Shown here: positions 37,901-49,900 of the stretch, in pieces
Layout: every line of letters starts with the position of its first letter
Position numbering within the stretch: position 1 is the first letter of the stretch
Origin: Acanthaster planci
Lineage: Eukaryota > Echinodermata > Asteroidea > Valvatida > Acanthasteridae
Reading direction: 5' to 3'
Assembly (NCBI RefSeq): GCF_001949145.1
Contig: NW_019091371.1
Location: 953,468 to 1,017,467 of the forward strand
DNA: 64,000 nt
Program-made: the position numbers and the translations under genes
The notes under the pieces: generated by a model
What the model saw: only the letters and a program-made list of their open reading frames with translations
What the model was told of the DNA's origin: nothing
Databases searched by the model: none

Positions 37901-40900
37901 TTGAGCCCAGGTTCCAGGGTTTCTAAGTCTTGGTGCATGTTGGTGTGGTAGTTGGCTGAGTTGATTTGGCAATTCAGGAAGCATTCACTTGCAGACAGAC
38001 AAACTTGGGATATAATTCTGTTTGGGTGGTTGTTAATGTGGCATGGGAAGAGTAACGGCCAAAGTTCTTTGAGGGACTCCAGATTCCACCCGTACTTCCT
38101 CATATGCTATGTCTTCTAGTATGACTTTCATATTGAGCTGTGAAGCATGCCCCTGATGCCATAACTGTGAAGTTTGTGAAAGAGTTTCCTGTGGGGTATG
38201 GTGTCAAAGGGACAGCTACATATGTTGACTTGCTTTTTGATGTCAAACAATTTCAGTAGATCATCAACTGTAACAATAAGTTGGGTTTCACAAGAGTAGC
38301 CATTGCAAAATCTATGGTTAAGGTGTGTCAGTATGTTGTGCTTTTCAAAGTGTGCCATGATGTGCCCATGAATATTGTACTCAAGCTATTTGCTTATCAT
38401 AGAAGTTTAAGAGGGCTGGTAGTTTTTTGCAAGGTGTTTATCACCTTTTTAAACACACATGACATGTTAGTATCCAGCCAATCTGATGGAAAGTTGCTAG
38501 AGTCAAGCGATTTCTGGAAGATGACGGATGATCCAGGGAAGATGTTGTTTTCAAAGTTTTCAAAGCGATGTTAGGGATGTTGTCACGTCCACAGGCCTTG
38601 TTGACGTTCAGATTTGTTAGAAGTGTAGACACTCTAGCTGAATGGATGACAATGCGAGCAATTTGTTGATCAACAAATATTCCCTTGAGGGAGCTCATCA
38701 TGGGCATTGTGAGTAAAAACTGATTTGAAGTGATCTACAGTACTAAGATCCTTGCCTTGGATTAGCTGTTACTAATTAGGCTACCTTTGCTTTTCAGTGA
38801 GGCATTACCTAAACTGTCCTGTTGCTTGTCTTTGATGTACCTCGAGAACAAATTTGTGTTGTTACTGAGGCCTTCCTGGATGACTTTGTTTATATAATTT
38901 CTTTCTGCCTGTCTGATTTGCTTCTTGCATTCTTTCTGGAAGCAGTGATATGCTTGCCATTGATTGTGCTTCTTGGCACACCTACAAAGTCTCCTTTTTA
39001 GTTGATATATCTTGTGATGGTTTTATCAAACCAAGGTACATGTAGACAGTTGTTTCCTTTTCCTCATCTTGTAGGGGACGTGAGAGTTAATTTAATTTTG
39101 TTCCACATCTGGTGTACTGTACATCAGAGCCATTGTTTTGTATGCTTACATCATCTTGAGAAAGAATATTAAAGCTCTTCCTGTGTACATGTGAGTACAG
39201 TGTGCATGATGGATGTGAATTGGCTTGATGTTGATGCCAGTTATTATAGTTCATGATCAGAAATTCCTCGCAAGGAAACTGAAGATAGATGAGTTTGATG
39301 TGAATACCAAGTCCAACACCTGTGTCAACTAGGCAGTAATGTGTATGTCTGCTTCTTGGGCATGTTGGGTTGACAGTCCCAATCAATGTTGGGGCAGTTG
39401 AAGTCGCCTGCGAGGATAATATGCATTTCTGAGAGTCCATTACTTGCTAGTTTTGTAAAGATTTACAAAGTTCACTTGTGTCACGGATATTTTGGTGTAG
39501 CATGTAAAAATGTCCAATCAGCAGTTCCCTGTTGTTGTGGAGATTAATTTTGACCCATATTAATGTGCAATCACTTGAAGTTTTGGTTGTTCAATGGATA
39601 AAAGGTTCCTACCAACAAGTGTGAAACCCCCTCCCTCTCTTGAACAGGGCTCTGCAATCATTCCTGTTTGGAATGAAGATTTCACTGGATTTCACATCGT
39701 CTTCAGATGGGTTGTGGCCAGGCTTGATGCCACTAAGCCAAGATTCAGTTCCACAGACAATTGAGCAGGTTTATGTACATGTACTCCTTGGCTGATGCAA
39801 GTTCAGATCTTTTGGATCCAGCGCACTAGAGCAGTTAATAATCATCAATTTAAGATTTTGCTTAGGAGGTAGGCAGGATGACTGTCTTCAAAGAGTGATG
39901 GTGTCATGATTGTGATGGAGATCTTGGTTTGTGTTCAATTATTGGGCTACGTGTCTGAAGTGGGCTGAAGGTGTGACCAGAAAAAACCGTATTAACTGAA
40001 GTGTTATGGTTCAGATGAGGTAAGAATTAATTGCTTGAGCAATCAAGGTCATACAGTGTAGCTATTGAAGGTGAAATTGCTGCAACACTACTACATTTAT
40101 CACATTTCCACTGGGCAGTGGAGTGGTTTAGCAATTCAAAGGCTGCTTAACACAGATCAATACATGACTGGTAGAACAAAATACTACAAACATCATTAGG
40201 TACACCTTTACAGTTCCAAGTTACTGGATACATGCATTTCAAGAACAAATGGTAGTCTATTTTCCACAAGGCCCGGGATTGGGTTGAATGTCACCAGAAA
40301 GAATTGGTGACAAAACGTTACAGAGTTGAATTGGTTTGAAATTGCTGCAACAGGGTTTGCTTGATTCGGTAGGGATTGGCTTGCAGGAATGCTTGTTCCC
40401 ATAAGCAGTTGTACCTTGAGGTATTCAGGTGTTTGTATGTTTTCAGCAGGAACACAATTGTGAATATAAATTGAAGAGTCATAGAGCATTTTTAGAATGA
40501 GTGGATTCAGCTCAGACTTCAGTTTTGCTAGTTCCAGTCAGAGCTTGAACATGTGGTTTCGAACGCTTCAAAATGGCTGGAACCAGCAAAACCAAAGTGT
40601 AAGCCTGTTCCACTCATTTCGAAAATGCTTATAGTTGCATGATACGATGACAAATTTCAAGATTGCCATCCAAAATTGCATTCACAGTGAGTTTTGTTTC
40701 CTTAACAAGGTGGTGTATTTGGGCCAGTGTCCAGCAATTACTTGTTTCTCCTCTGCATTTTGAAGTCCAAATGGCAGATCAATTGACTATTATGTAGACT
40801 TGAATAAATATGGATTGTTTTGGAACTTGGTTGGGGTAAGATTTCCTTCATTTTTCCAGATATAATTGGGAGAGAGAAAAAAAATGCAACCTCTCTCACT

Positions 40901-43900
40901 GCACAGCACCCTCTTGCTCCTTCTTGTCATCACATTTTTCCTGTTGGTTTTTTTCCTCTGCACTGTTATAGACATACATGTGGCCATTCAAAAGCACCTC
41001 ACTCTCACACTCTGTTGGTATTATCCCAGTGAAAGGGTCTTTGGCCTTTGGGACTTTTCAAGTAAAATGTTGTTGCTTTTGCCTGAGCCTTCATGTGGAT
41101 TTAGTCCTTCTCACTTCAAGCACCTTAACTTAACTTTTTGAGAGCCAAAGGGTAGTTGGCCCTCAAAAATTTCAGATTTTATGTATGAAAGATGGGATTT
41201 CTGATTGAAGAGGTACTGAAAAGGATTCAAATATTTTGATATCTTGGGTTTTGGAGATAGATAAGCCATCTAAAAACCAATATACAATGAATTCACCGGC
41301 TGCAAAGCAACACGAGAGAATTAGAGGCATTTTTTCCCCCAAACCAAGTTAGCTGATTTCGGAAACACTTGAGGTTAAATTTTGTGTTTTTGATATAAAT
41401 GCAAACATTGATATCAAGCTTGTATGCTTCATGTAGTGGTACATGAAACATGTATTAATTTCAGGTTATTTCTGGGATTTAGCTTTGTATTTACTTTTTT
41501 TCCCTTGCCTTTTCATTTCCAGGGAGTTAACGGCAAGAATGTGTATGTTGCAGCTCAAGGTCCTTTGCCACACACAGTCAATGACTTTTGGCGTCTTTTG
41601 TGGGAAACTGGGGTGGAGGTGGTCATCATGGCCTGCAATGAATACGAAAGTGGAAAGGTATTTTTCATAAATGTTTCAAGATTTTTATTTCATTGCAATG
41701 TTGTATCTTCTCTCACAGTACACACACAACTGTATGGGCAGCCCTCACATGTTCATGGCAAAGGATACGTACATGTACATGTAAACGAAATCAAGCTATA
41801 TAATAACAACCGTAAATTTCCTTTTCTTCCTCCTCACAGCACAAATGCGAGAAGTACTGGGCTGATGAAAATGAAACAAAACAGTTTGGAAATGTCACAG
41901 TGAGCTTAGTGAGTACCACAATTTGATGCAATAGTTGGTTTAAAAACATACATGTACATGCTGTTCATGTTGCTCCGTAGAATAGGTGACTGGTTTTTTT
42001 TGGGGGGGGAGGATTTGGGGTTTTGGAAAAGGGCTTCATGTTTTTCTCTTTGTGAGATGTTACAATGATTAAGTATATACATGTAATTATATATAACGGG
42101 TTTGCCGTTTCCCACTGATATTAATAAGCACTGCATGCTCAGTGCTTGTCCGAGAGCTTGTGAAAAAACCTCATAAGCTTACTTGGGTGGGACTCTAACC
42201 CACGACCTCCTGCTTACTAGTGCAGATGTCTTAACCACTCAACCACCGAGCTTGCCGGGGTCAGCTGGCCGATCCGAGTCAAATGAAGCAGCAGGTACCG
42301 CAAACTGTTTTCAAGATGTATTTTTGCATTGGTGATCGAGTGGTTAAGACATCTGCACTAGTAAGCAGGAGGTCGTGGGTTCGAGTCCCACCCGAGTAAG
42401 CTTATGAGGTTTTTTCGCAAGCTCTCAGACAAGCACTGAGCATGCAGTGCTTATTAATATATGTTGGGTAAGGGCAAACCCGTTGTATATAATTAACATC
42501 TCCCCAACGCAAAAATACATCTTGAAAATATATACATGTACATGTATATCCACCATTAACTGTGCCCAAGGCGCTACATTATGATTACCCTGGTTACCTG
42601 TCCTACAGCCTGATGCTGCCATTTTAGGTGCAATGGCTGATTAACCGAACAGAACAACTATTTCTGTTCTCAACAATACTCATCTACCTTTACATGTATG
42701 TACCCCTGGCTGGGAGAGGGAAGTAAGAATAAATTAAATTGCCCAAGGTTACAATAGAATCTGCTCTTTTGATGTCACAGTTGGTCATAAAAGTAAAAAA
42801 TAATTCACACAAATATTATTGAAAGTCCCAATTGGCTACCAGACCACCGGATACAAATATGAATGAAGATTAAATGAAGATACAACCTTATTTAAAATTA
42901 ATGGGATAAGTGTCCATTTTGAATGAATTTGAGGGAAAAAAGTGATTTTTGGGACAAGCTTTGGCCACCCATAGGGGTGTAGGCAAAATGAAAGTGGTCT
43001 ATACATGTAGGTGCCTAGTTCCTGGATTTGAACCCTCAACCTTATTTTCAGAAGTTACGAAACCTAACTATTAGGCCAAATACATGTATCTTGTGTAAAC
43101 TGTTTATTACGGCTAACAGTTATATGTTTATTTTAATTTTAATCTCAATAATTAATAATCTGGTCATTCAGCTTTGACTTTGATGGGTTTGAAGATATTG
43201 TGCATACAATGGATAGCCATTTGGTCAAATTTACAAATTGAATTTACTGATGCTGCTCTGAGCTTTAAGATCCAAATGCAGTACTGAACTTAAATGGTCT
43301 GGCAGTGTGAGTGCAAGTGAGATTATTAACATTATGGAATATATTGTGCAGAGTGCTGGAGTATGCTGCAGTTCCAATCCATTCATTATCCGCCTGTACT
43401 GTGCAGAAACCTCAACAAGAGTATACTCGCACATTGGTTAAGGTGCAGACAAGTGGTTGCAGATAAGACTTCAAATTAATGTATGCACAAAAATACAAAT
43501 GTGTACAAGTAAAAACTAACTAAATAAAACGAAAGAAAGAAAAAAAAAATAAAAAGTACATGTAAGGAACATGTTACATGTTGTTAGTTACGATAGAGTG
43601 GTTATCTACATTTAAGGCTGGCACCATTCACTCTGGACTTAAAGATATCCTGGGTTGGTGACTTAACAACTTGCTTGGACAGTGTGTTCCAGAGGCGAAT
43701 GGTGTCTAGGAAGAAGGAGCCCTTTAACCACTTTGTGCCGGGGCATTTTTCAACGTTGATGATGCTGGGCCGGCATGACTATCATTATTCCGTTTTCAAA
43801 ATCCTTCAAAAATTCATCGTTCCATTTAACAGTCATTTATAGCCGCACAAAGTAATCTTTAGGCACTACTCTAAGTTGACAGGTGACCTTCATTGACACC

Positions 43901-46900
43901 CGAGTATTTCAGCCAGGCCTGTAGCCTTGTAAACAGAGCCCAGATTGTGGGGTGTTATACAACTGTCTTTTGTTCACGAACCTGGCTCAGTGCACTGCTG
44001 ACCTCTTTTCAATAGGGGCCAAATTACTGTGCAGCGGTGCTGTGTGGCTCATCGCTGCGGTGGTGGAATGCTTTTGTCCCCGGTGGTAATCCGCTTGCTT
44101 TCAGTGCCCCAAACCCTGGTATACGGTTTCAAAACAACGCTGGATTATCACCACTTTTGAGTGTGAAAAATGCCAGTAATGCCCAGCAGCCTGGTCTTTT
44201 GTTCGGAGTACGATCTTTTGTTACAGGGCCCTGTTTCCTTTGTCCAAGTTCGGAAACCCCGGCCACGCATATAAACCGTACAGCTCCAATTTCGGAGTCC
44301 CTGGCAGGTAGTGGTTAATAAGGTTGTATGAGTGCGTGGGATGAGGAACTTGTGGCTGTTTCCTGTGGTACATGAATTGACCTAGATGAGCTGATTGTCA
44401 GGGATGTCAGTGAGTTTGTTAGTGATCTGATACATTATTGCGACTTTGGAAACAGCTCGTTTAAGACTGGCTTAAGAGCATGGACAAGACTAATGCTCGA
44501 GCCACAGGCGTTTCATCTCCTGAGCCGGTCAAACACATACTGTATTTATTCCCATTCATAAATACCTTTTTAGTAAGAGAGTCAAAAGAAGTTAATATGT
44601 GATGGATTTCCAGCGATTTTGTTCAGAGTTTTACTTTAATTTTCTGGAACGCCCGTGTCCATTTTATGGTACATTCCTTGTGCAAATTGTCAAGTTGGCA
44701 TGCAGGTAAAGCCGTGTGCACACAGACTCTTGACCAATGAAAATTGATTAAACTGTGTTGCATCCAGGTGCCAGTGCATGATTTACACAGCGGGCATTAT
44801 CATATCTCAGCAGGCATTATCAAATGTTAATACGCGGTCAAGTTGCACGTTGTTGAATAGGCAGACTGTCTGAGGTATTTATGCATTGTCCTTTACATTG
44901 AAGAATTTTTGGCTGTGAATAGTTTTTTCATTTATTAAGGCAAGGTTGTATCACTTTTTCTGGCAGGTTTGTAATGTTAATAGCTTTTTGTTGCAAGGAT
45001 GGGTAGAGGCATAAAAGAATGACGTTTACTGTCTTGTCACAGATAACCCAGTTGAGAGTGACTCCAGATTTTATGATTCGCACGCTGAAGGCCAGCAACC
45101 AAGAGGTGGGTACCTATCACAGTAAGGATAATTACAACATTGAATGTTGGAACTCCATAGGGTTCAATTTTAATTTAGTTCATTTTCACACCACATTTGA
45201 TCTGACCATTAAATTGAAATTTCAGACCATTTCTCACTGGCATTGGCAGGGAAATGCCTAGTGAAACCCTGTTAATGTACATGTACTTGCATTATTTTCA
45301 ATTATTAAACTTTTCCAGGCAGGGGAATATACATGTATATATGATAGTATGTTTAAATTTTGAAATAACGATACTGTATCTCAGCCAAAATACAGCTGAA
45401 AAGGAAATTGATTGTTATCTATTACGTAGGCCAGCTACATTGTAGTGTACAAATATATTTTGATGTATTCACTTCTTTTTAGTGGTGTTGAGTAAACAAA
45501 CAACCTTTTTCTTTTTGCTAATTGTCACGTAAAGTTCAGTCAAAAATAACAAAAGAGAGTGACCTGGTTTGAGGTAATAGGAAATAGAAATATTTTTCTT
45601 TAAAGTATCTTTGCAGTGCATGTTACAACTTTCAGTTAAGCATTTTAAGAATTATTTTGACATTTAAATGTTCCTTGGATTAGGGTTATGGTGATTAATA
45701 ATCGAGTTGTTCTGAATAATTTGAGCAAAACTGACATTTTTTTGTTGATGGGCATGATGATCAACTGTAAAAAAGGACAAAGGCATTTCTCAGTTTGACA
45801 CCTGGGACAAGACTTTCCTCTTACAAATATGCCTGAAGGGTGACACCTGGTAGTAGCATCCAGTTAGTTGGAAGAGCTTGGAAGTTCTTTTCTGGTTGGA
45901 ATGTATGGGCCCTTCTAGTCAGATGGCTCAAATAGAGACATGTATCAGTATGCTTACAGATGGAGCTGCATTTATTTGTACATTTAGGCTCAAATCAAAT
46001 AAGTTTAAAGGCCTGACATTGCAACCAAGCAGTATCTTTCTCTTCTTAATCAACCGATCAATCACGTGTTGTAATCAGTACTTGTACCTTGTGATCAATT
46101 ACAAATATCCCCAACACTCAAGGACCTGATATTAAGAATGTGTGTGGAATCTAATGCAGGCTCAAGCCTTACCACAGCCTGTTATTCCTCACTTCCAAGG
46201 AGTCAAGCAGAGGAAATGCAGAGGGTACCCTTCGGGTTTCAATTTGCAAATGAAATCCCTAATCCCCACTCTTTAAGTGTCAAAAACCGCAGATTTTATA
46301 AGCAAAATGTAAGTTTTGCTTTCTATTGACGTAAATGAGTTTATAAAGGTTTGCAGAGGGATGATTGTCTCAAGTTGAAGATTAACCATGAGCATCTTCA
46401 CTGCAAAATCCAATCCATAATAAATGATAGTAGTCATTTTATAATCTAGCACCTGGTGGAGTAAACACAGATCTACATTACTTACATGTTTGTGTAACTA
46501 TATGTACCAGTACATGTGCAATTGTTATTTTGTGGGCTTTTTGACTGCCAAATTCATGAACCCAGTACAGTTATGACAGTTTTGGGATTAGAATACTCCT
46601 TGACAGCGCACAAGCACTGTGAGTGCCAAATCCAAAGACATTGTGTGATTAGCAGGATGGGAGGGGGAATTAAAGTCTTCTAAATTCATCCATACAAAAT
46701 GACTGAGATGTAAGTAATTCCTTCAAATTTTGCCTGTTTAACAAGCCACTGTGTTTAATCAGATACTCCACTGTGACGTCAAAAGAGTCCACTGCACTCA
46801 TCCCACCAAAACAGTCGCTATTTATGCAAATTTCCTTTCACGCCTTTTGCGATTTACTAAAACTTTGATCAACCGCAGTGGATCCTCTAGTTCTACAATC

Positions 46901-49900
46901 CAGAGCAGCACTGCGACCGCTACGTTCGCCCTTTTTTGTTAGTGCCATTTCTAATGGACGTGTCATTTTTGGCATCTTCGAATTCTTCGAGTTTTCCGTA
47001 TCGCTATTTCCTCTTTGGTATCCTGATCAACCATACATTTAAAATATTATTAATAAACTGATTATTATTACTCTATGTCCCTTGTTCTTTAATATGTGTC
47101 ATTACCCTGGTTTAAGCAATTTTTGTCGATTTAGTTGTGACACACTTTGTTCTTCCCCCCTGCTATGCCACAACCCATTGTATGCTTATGTGCATACATC
47201 CAGGTTTCTTCATGTTGGTTTTGCGAGGTACTTTTATAGGGTCAACCGGGCAACTCTGTTACAGTCGGGGGCTGGCTCTGTCTGTTTAACCTGATCTACA
47301 GCTGCGTTTCTACCATTTGACCAGGATACTAACAAGGATATCGGATACCTGGTCACATGGGGATCCACTGCCCGAGCGACATGCAGGCTGCTGACCAAGC
47401 TGACGTTGCCTCGGTCCCCCTGCCATGTCAGATGAAGAGATAGACTTTGTGGTCAGTCTTGCACCTACAGAGGCATGTCTTCCGTTGCTCCTGAAAGACA
47501 AGATTCAGATCCTGCGTCTGCCTGCCCTGTCACCGACCAAAGAGGATTTGCCCTCCTTCAAACGTCATATGGACAGACTGGAAGCCCCAGTGCCAGTTCT
47601 CCAGTGCTTCCTCTAGACCGTTCCTGCATGGAGACATTTAAGGTTTTATTCTACTCAAGAAAATGGCACTCCCACCCAGAGAGAGCCTGGAACTACTTCC
47701 GGTGTCCCTGGAACAACTGCGATTTCTTGTCTACTGACAGATCGCTGCTGACTCAGCCAAGTCTTCAGGTAAAAGCACCTTCAAAGACCAACCTGGAGCT
47801 TACCTTATCCAGGCTGGATAGAGCTCCTTGTCATGGTCTCCGATGTGCTGCATTCCTCTCATCCTTATCAGAGTATATTTCCTATACCTGTGAAGAAGAT
47901 GCTCCTGTCTCTCCAGACCTTGCCATTGTTGCACTCAGGGCCCTGAACAAGAATGTTAATTCTGTCTTCGAGAAGTTCTCACGGATTTCCTGCCCAGCCA
48001 TATCTTCCTGCAGAGCCCACGCTCTTGAGGCAATGAACATTCTGTGCGAGGGCATGAAAGAAAGACTTATTTGTAGGGCACTTCATAGAGATGATGCAAT
48101 CGCAGGCTAAACACATTGAAACTACTCCAATGCTCAGTTTCCCTGATCCACCTCTGCCTCGTCTTTGCTCGCAATCGGCTCAACAGACCAGAACCCCACC
48201 TTCACAGCACTGCTCTGATCGCTACTCTTCCTAATCATTTAGTCTCCCGCCCCCCAGTGCCAGTCAAGTCTCACTCTCCCCTCTTGTTTTCAGCCAGCTC
48301 AAACATATCAGAAGACTTGAAGACCGAGAGAGAACATCCAGTGCCTCCCCCAACTGTCTGGGGGCCATCGCAGATGAGTACCTTGATTCACATTACTGAA
48401 CCTGTCAGGGCCACCTACAGTTCTACACATGGTTCTAGCAGGACACCACATCGGAGAGAGGGGTTCTCGCAACTGTCTCCTTTGGCTATTCCCTCAAATT
48501 CATGAATGTCCCTCCATCAGACCCTATCCTCCTCCTGACGCCAATCCGTTGCGACAAAAACAAGTGGCTAGCACTGGATTCAGAAATAAACTCTCCTCTT
48601 CTGAAATGGGCATCATTCCTACTTCCCGAAATGACAACAGGTTATTTTTTAAACTTTCTTCTCACACTAAAGAAAGAACGTGGCAAGTGGTGCCCTGTCA
48701 TCAACCTGAAGCTGTTAAACAGGTTCATCCACCCCGGAAGGTTCCGTATGGAAACGCTTTGAACATTGACATGATCCTTGCCGTTATCAGCCTGGGCCTT
48801 GATGGTGGATTTGAAAGATGCCTACATGTACCTTCACATACTGATCCGCCCATAGGACCGCAACTTCCTCCGCTTTATTTACAACAGAAGAACCTTCAAG
48901 TTTTCGGCCTTGCCGTTCTGCCTCTCAACGTCCCCAAGGGTCTTCACTCAAGCAGCCAAAATTGTTGCCACCTACCTTCGCCGGTTAGACGTCCTGATAT
49001 TCCAATATCTCAATGACTGGCTCATCATAGGCCGATCTCCAGACGAGGCTGCAGCTTCCACTCACCTCACTTAGGAGCTTACCAGCCAGCTGGGGTTTCT
49101 CATCAGTCACGAGAAGTCAAGACCACTTCTTACCCAGGATTTGACTTAAGGAGCGTCTCAAAATTTGGAACGGTCGGAAGGTTCCCATTGGCATGCTGTG
49201 TTCTCATTCTGGAACAGTCGGCCGTTCCGTTGGGAATGTACCACATGGAACGCAGTGTTCCCTTGTGAGAATAGTCCAATGGGAACACCCATTCCCATCG
49301 GAACGTCTCCATTCGGGTAGCTTCATATTGCCCATGTACAAATTTTTACTTAGCCAATGTTCAAAAACGGCGCCTGCCATGACAAACGAGCGTAGGTAAA
49401 CTACTTTGCTTTTAAGATAGGCTTAATTTTGAATGAGAATTGGAAGTAAACTGAAGATGGAATGTGATGTGGTAAAATTTCTTAATGTGACTGCGATACA
49501 AAGTGAAAATCACTACGTGCTGACTTCATGCAGAGTACATGTATATGTCGGTGTGTGTATCACTGGGCTGTAGGCTGCAATACCAACGTCGAGCTTAATT
49601 GCCTGAGTCATGTCGTTCAACCTTTTCCGTGATACTTGAAGACCTCACCCTGCACCCCTTCAAATACAGGTTAGGTTTTTAAATTGTTTCTGATATGATA
49701 GAGCACTTATGAGTGGAAACATTGCGATGACAAATCCCTCTATCACGCAAACCTGACAATGAATAAAACACAAGTACAGACGTTAACATTAACACAAAAT
49801 TAACAGTGTCCAGATATACTGTAAAGTCATTGCATGGTAAGCTATGCCATGGTGAATATGGAAAAGAAAAACGAGAGAAAAGTTAACCTTCTGGAGGAGT

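Larger units (their letters stand above)
28903..41522 (+). other. PTP intron 3
   Basis: 12.6 kb, the largest intron. It holds an assembly gap inside a piggyBac-like MITE (29694-30230), an inverted-repeat stretch (30699-31283), a + strand LINE copy (31860-34970) broken by a MITE, a tandem duplication (36112-36345), an unassigned coding-like stretch (36570-37700) and a minus-strand LINE copy (37860-40490). 40500-41522 holds nothing recognised. Confidence 0.7.
41909..45042 (+). other. PTP intron 5
   Basis: 3.1 kb with a tRNA-related palindrome (42050-42527), then no recognised feature to ~43620, then a minus-strand LINE 3' end split by a piggyBac-like MITE (43620-44515). Nothing recognised from 44515 to exon 6. 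Confidence 0.7.

Noticed and set aside
42331-42403. Apparent tRNA gene
   Set aside because: The T arm is perfect but the anticodon loop has 8 bases and the acceptor stem is incomplete; a damaged inverted twin lies next to it. SINE-like origin is more likely.
46138-46329. Open frame between PTP exon 6 and the DIRS element
   Set aside because: No homology, and PTP exons 5-6-7 are already continuous in protein alignment.
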